Assembly: GCA_963723455.1 (NCBI GenBank)
Contig: CAVRQM010000001.1
Coordinates: 744,001 to 808,000 of the forward strand
Length of the DNA stretch: 64,000 nucleotides
Direction of reading: 5' to 3'
From: CAVRQM01 sp963723455
GTDB taxonomy: Bacteria > Pseudomonadota > Alphaproteobacteria > Acetobacterales > Acetobacteraceae
Both the position numbers and the translations under genes were made by a program. The notes beneath the pieces are model-generated. The model was not told the origin of the DNA and did no database searches. It was given only the letters and a program-made list of their open reading frames with translations. This document shows, in pieces, positions 62,019-64,000 of this stretch. Every line of letters starts with the position of its first letter. Position 1 is the first letter of the stretch.

Positions 62019-64000
62019 CTACTCCGCCGCCTCCGCAGCCGGCAGCGCCGGGGTGTCGCCCGCCACCGGAAGGCCGCGCCCCTCGCGACCCGCCGCGATC
62101 GCGCGCAGCTTGTTCATCACGCTGCCGGTGCCCGCCGGGATCAGGCGGCCGACGATGACGTTCTCCTTCAGTCCCATCAGCGTATCCACCTTGCCGGCCG
62201 TGGCCGCCTCGGTCAGCACCCGCGTCGTCTCCTGGAACGACGCCGCGCTGATGAAGCTGTGCGTCTGCAGGCTGGCCTTGGTGATGCCCTGCAGCACCGG
62301 CATCGCCACCGCGACCCGCTCGCCCTCGCGCTCGCGTTTGGCGTTCTCGGCCTCGAACTCCAGCCGGTCCACCTGCTCGCCGGCCAGATAGGTCGTGTCG
62401 CCCGGCTCCAGGATCTCGACCTTCTGCAGCATCTGGCGGACGATCACCTCGATGTGCTTGTCGTTGATCTTCACGCCCTGCAGCCGGTACACGTCCTGGA
62501 TCTCGTTGACCAGGTAGTCCGACAGCGCCGGCACGCCCAGCACCTTCAGGATGTCGTGCGGCACCCGCGGCCCGTCCACCAGCGGGTCGCCGAGTCGGAC
62601 GAAGTCGCCCTCCTGCACCGAGACGTGCTTGCCCTTCGGGATCAGGTACTCGCTTTCCTCGCCGGTCTCATCGTTCTTCACGATGACCCGGCGCTTGGCC
62701 TTGTAGTCCTTGCCGAACTGCACCTGCCCGTCGTTCTCGGCGATGATCGCATGGTCCTTGGGCCGCCGCGCCTCGAACAGTTCGGCCACGCGCGGCAGAC
62801 CGCCGGTGATGTCGCGCGTCTTGCTGCCCTCGCGCGGGATGCGCGCCAGCACGTCGCCGGCCGCCACCTGCGCACCGTTCTCGACCGACAGGATCGAGTT
62901 CGGGCGCCAGGAAGTAGCGCGCATCCGCCCCGTTCGGCAGCTTGATGACTTCGCCCGACGCATCCTTCAACTGCAGCCGCGGCCGCAGATCCGCGCCGCG
63001 GGCCGCCGACTTGTAATCGACCACAACCTTCGACGTCAGACCGGTCACCTCGTCCATCCGCTCGACCAGCGTCACGCCTTCCATGAGATCGAGGTATTCG
63101 ACCTTGCCGTCGCGCTCGGTGATGATCGGCAGGGTGTACGGATCCCACTCGGCAAGCTTCTGCAGGCGCGCCACCTGCACGCCCTCGTCGACCAGCAGAC
63201 GCGCGCCGTACGGCACGCGGAAGCGCGCGCGCTCCCGTCCGTTCGCGTCGGTCAGCACCACCTCGCAGTTCCGGCTCATCACCACCGGCACGTTCTGGCT
63301 GTTCATCACCACGTTGCGGTTCTTGATCGTGGCGATGCCGTCATGGCTGGCCTCGACGCTGCTCTGTTCCGCGCCGCGCTGCGCGGCGCCGCCGATGTGG
63401 AAGGTGCGCATCGTCAGCTGCGTGCCCGGCTCGCCGATCGACTGCGCGGCGATCACGCCGACCGCCTCGCCGATATTGACCGGCGTTCCGCGCGCCAGGT
63501 CGCGGCCGTAGCAGTGACCGCACACGCCGACCGGCGCCTCGCAGGTCAGCACCGAGCGGATCTTCATCTGCTCGACGCCGGCGCGCTCGATGCGCTCGGC
63601 CTGCTCTTCCTCGATCAGCACGTTGGCCGCTACCAGCACCCCGCCGCCGGCCGGATCGGTGACGTCCTCGGCCGTGGTGCGGCCCAGGATGCGCTCGGAC
63701 AAACTGGCGACCACCTCGCCGCCATCCATCACCGCGCGCACCGTCAGCCCGCGCTCGGTCCCGCAATCCTCCTCGACGATGATGCAGTCCTGCGCCACGT
63801 CGACCAACCGCCGCGTCAGATAGCCGGAGTTCGCCGTCTTCAGCGCGGTGTCCGCCAGGCCCTTGCGCGCGCCATGCGTGGAGTTGAAATACTCCAGCAC
63901 CGACAAGCCTTCCTTGAAATTGGCGATGATCGGCTGCTCGATGATCTCGCCCGACGGCTTGGCCATCAGCCCGCGCATGCCGGCCAACTGGCGCATCTGC
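62019..64000 (-). CDS. rpoC: RNA polymerase beta' subunit, C-terminal part, frameshifted near 62899
   Basis: C-terminal half of beta'; the N-terminus lies beyond the right edge. Visible motifs: the zinc site formed by Cys in EEDCGTERGL and CEAPVGVCGHCYGRD, the bridge/trigger-loop-adjacent IAAQSIGEPGTQLTMRTFHI, and the C-terminal SFISAASFQETTRVLTEAAT and DTLMGLKENVIVGRLIPAGTG (quoted in part). An extra base (T on the plus strand at 62899-62900; minus GAACTC where GACTC is expected) splits the gene. Removing it joins RYFLAPD to SILSVENGAQVAAGDVLARI. The gene is essential, so the break is almost certainly a sequence error. Confidence 0.95.

Overview
This 64 kb window is high-GC DNA from an alphaproteobacterium, most likely Rhodospirillales/Acetobacteraceae-like. 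The evidence is an EipB (DUF1849) periplasmic protein, a DUF6481 protein, an ATP12-type F1-ATPase chaperone, an NDUFA9-like epimerase, the order dgt/erpA/xthA and a compact S10-spc-alpha ribosomal cluster. It is mostly core chromosome. I see no tRNA, rRNA, CRISPR array, insertion sequence or prophage.

Layout. 1-1339: a GolD/D-threitol-dehydrogenase-like SDR (cut by the window edge) divergent from an RpiB-type isomerase, a possible polyol catabolic pair. 1424-7538: two very large multidomain glycosyltransferases of a surface-polysaccharide locus. 7796-12085: overlapping trpB-trpA-accD, then folC. 12156-14720: an orphan TadE-TadE-TadG/von Willebrand set. 14730-17956 (minus): DUF6481, then pdxH-usp-marR-pirin. 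18040-28639: fabI-aroC, a DsbA-like oxidoreductase, a gamma-glutamyltransferase, aspS, eipB, dgt, erpA-xthA and an unrecognised beta-helix-like protein with its own promoter. From 28657 to 64000 every gene is on the minus strand. Read in transcription order from the right edge these are: rpoC (cut), terminator, str operon (rpsL-rpsG-tuf, without fusA), S10 and spc operons to secY-adk, a consensus promoter, rpsM-rpsK-rpoA-rplQ, the chain rarA-rluC-asmA-atp12-acyP, ilvD-ridA-PLP aldolase/dehydratase, the NDUFA9-like gene and gltD-gltB.

The most important observation is about sequence quality. Six conserved genes (a glycosyltransferase, trpB, the dsbA-like gene, ggt, xthA, rpoC) are broken by a single extra base, in each case removable as one A on one strand. 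gltB carries a compensated pair of indels. Most lie in a G-A-(N)-T-C core, resembling the CcrM methylation site GANTC. Because rpoC is essential, base-calling error is the leading explanation, and these genes are annotated here as intact genes with frameshifts.

Genuine oddities include degenerate 15-bp tandem repeats encoding pentapeptide tails on L5 and S17, a long low-complexity N-terminus on L5, absence of fusA from the str operon, a conserved-looking hairpin between rpsJ and rplC, and the orphan beta-helix protein.
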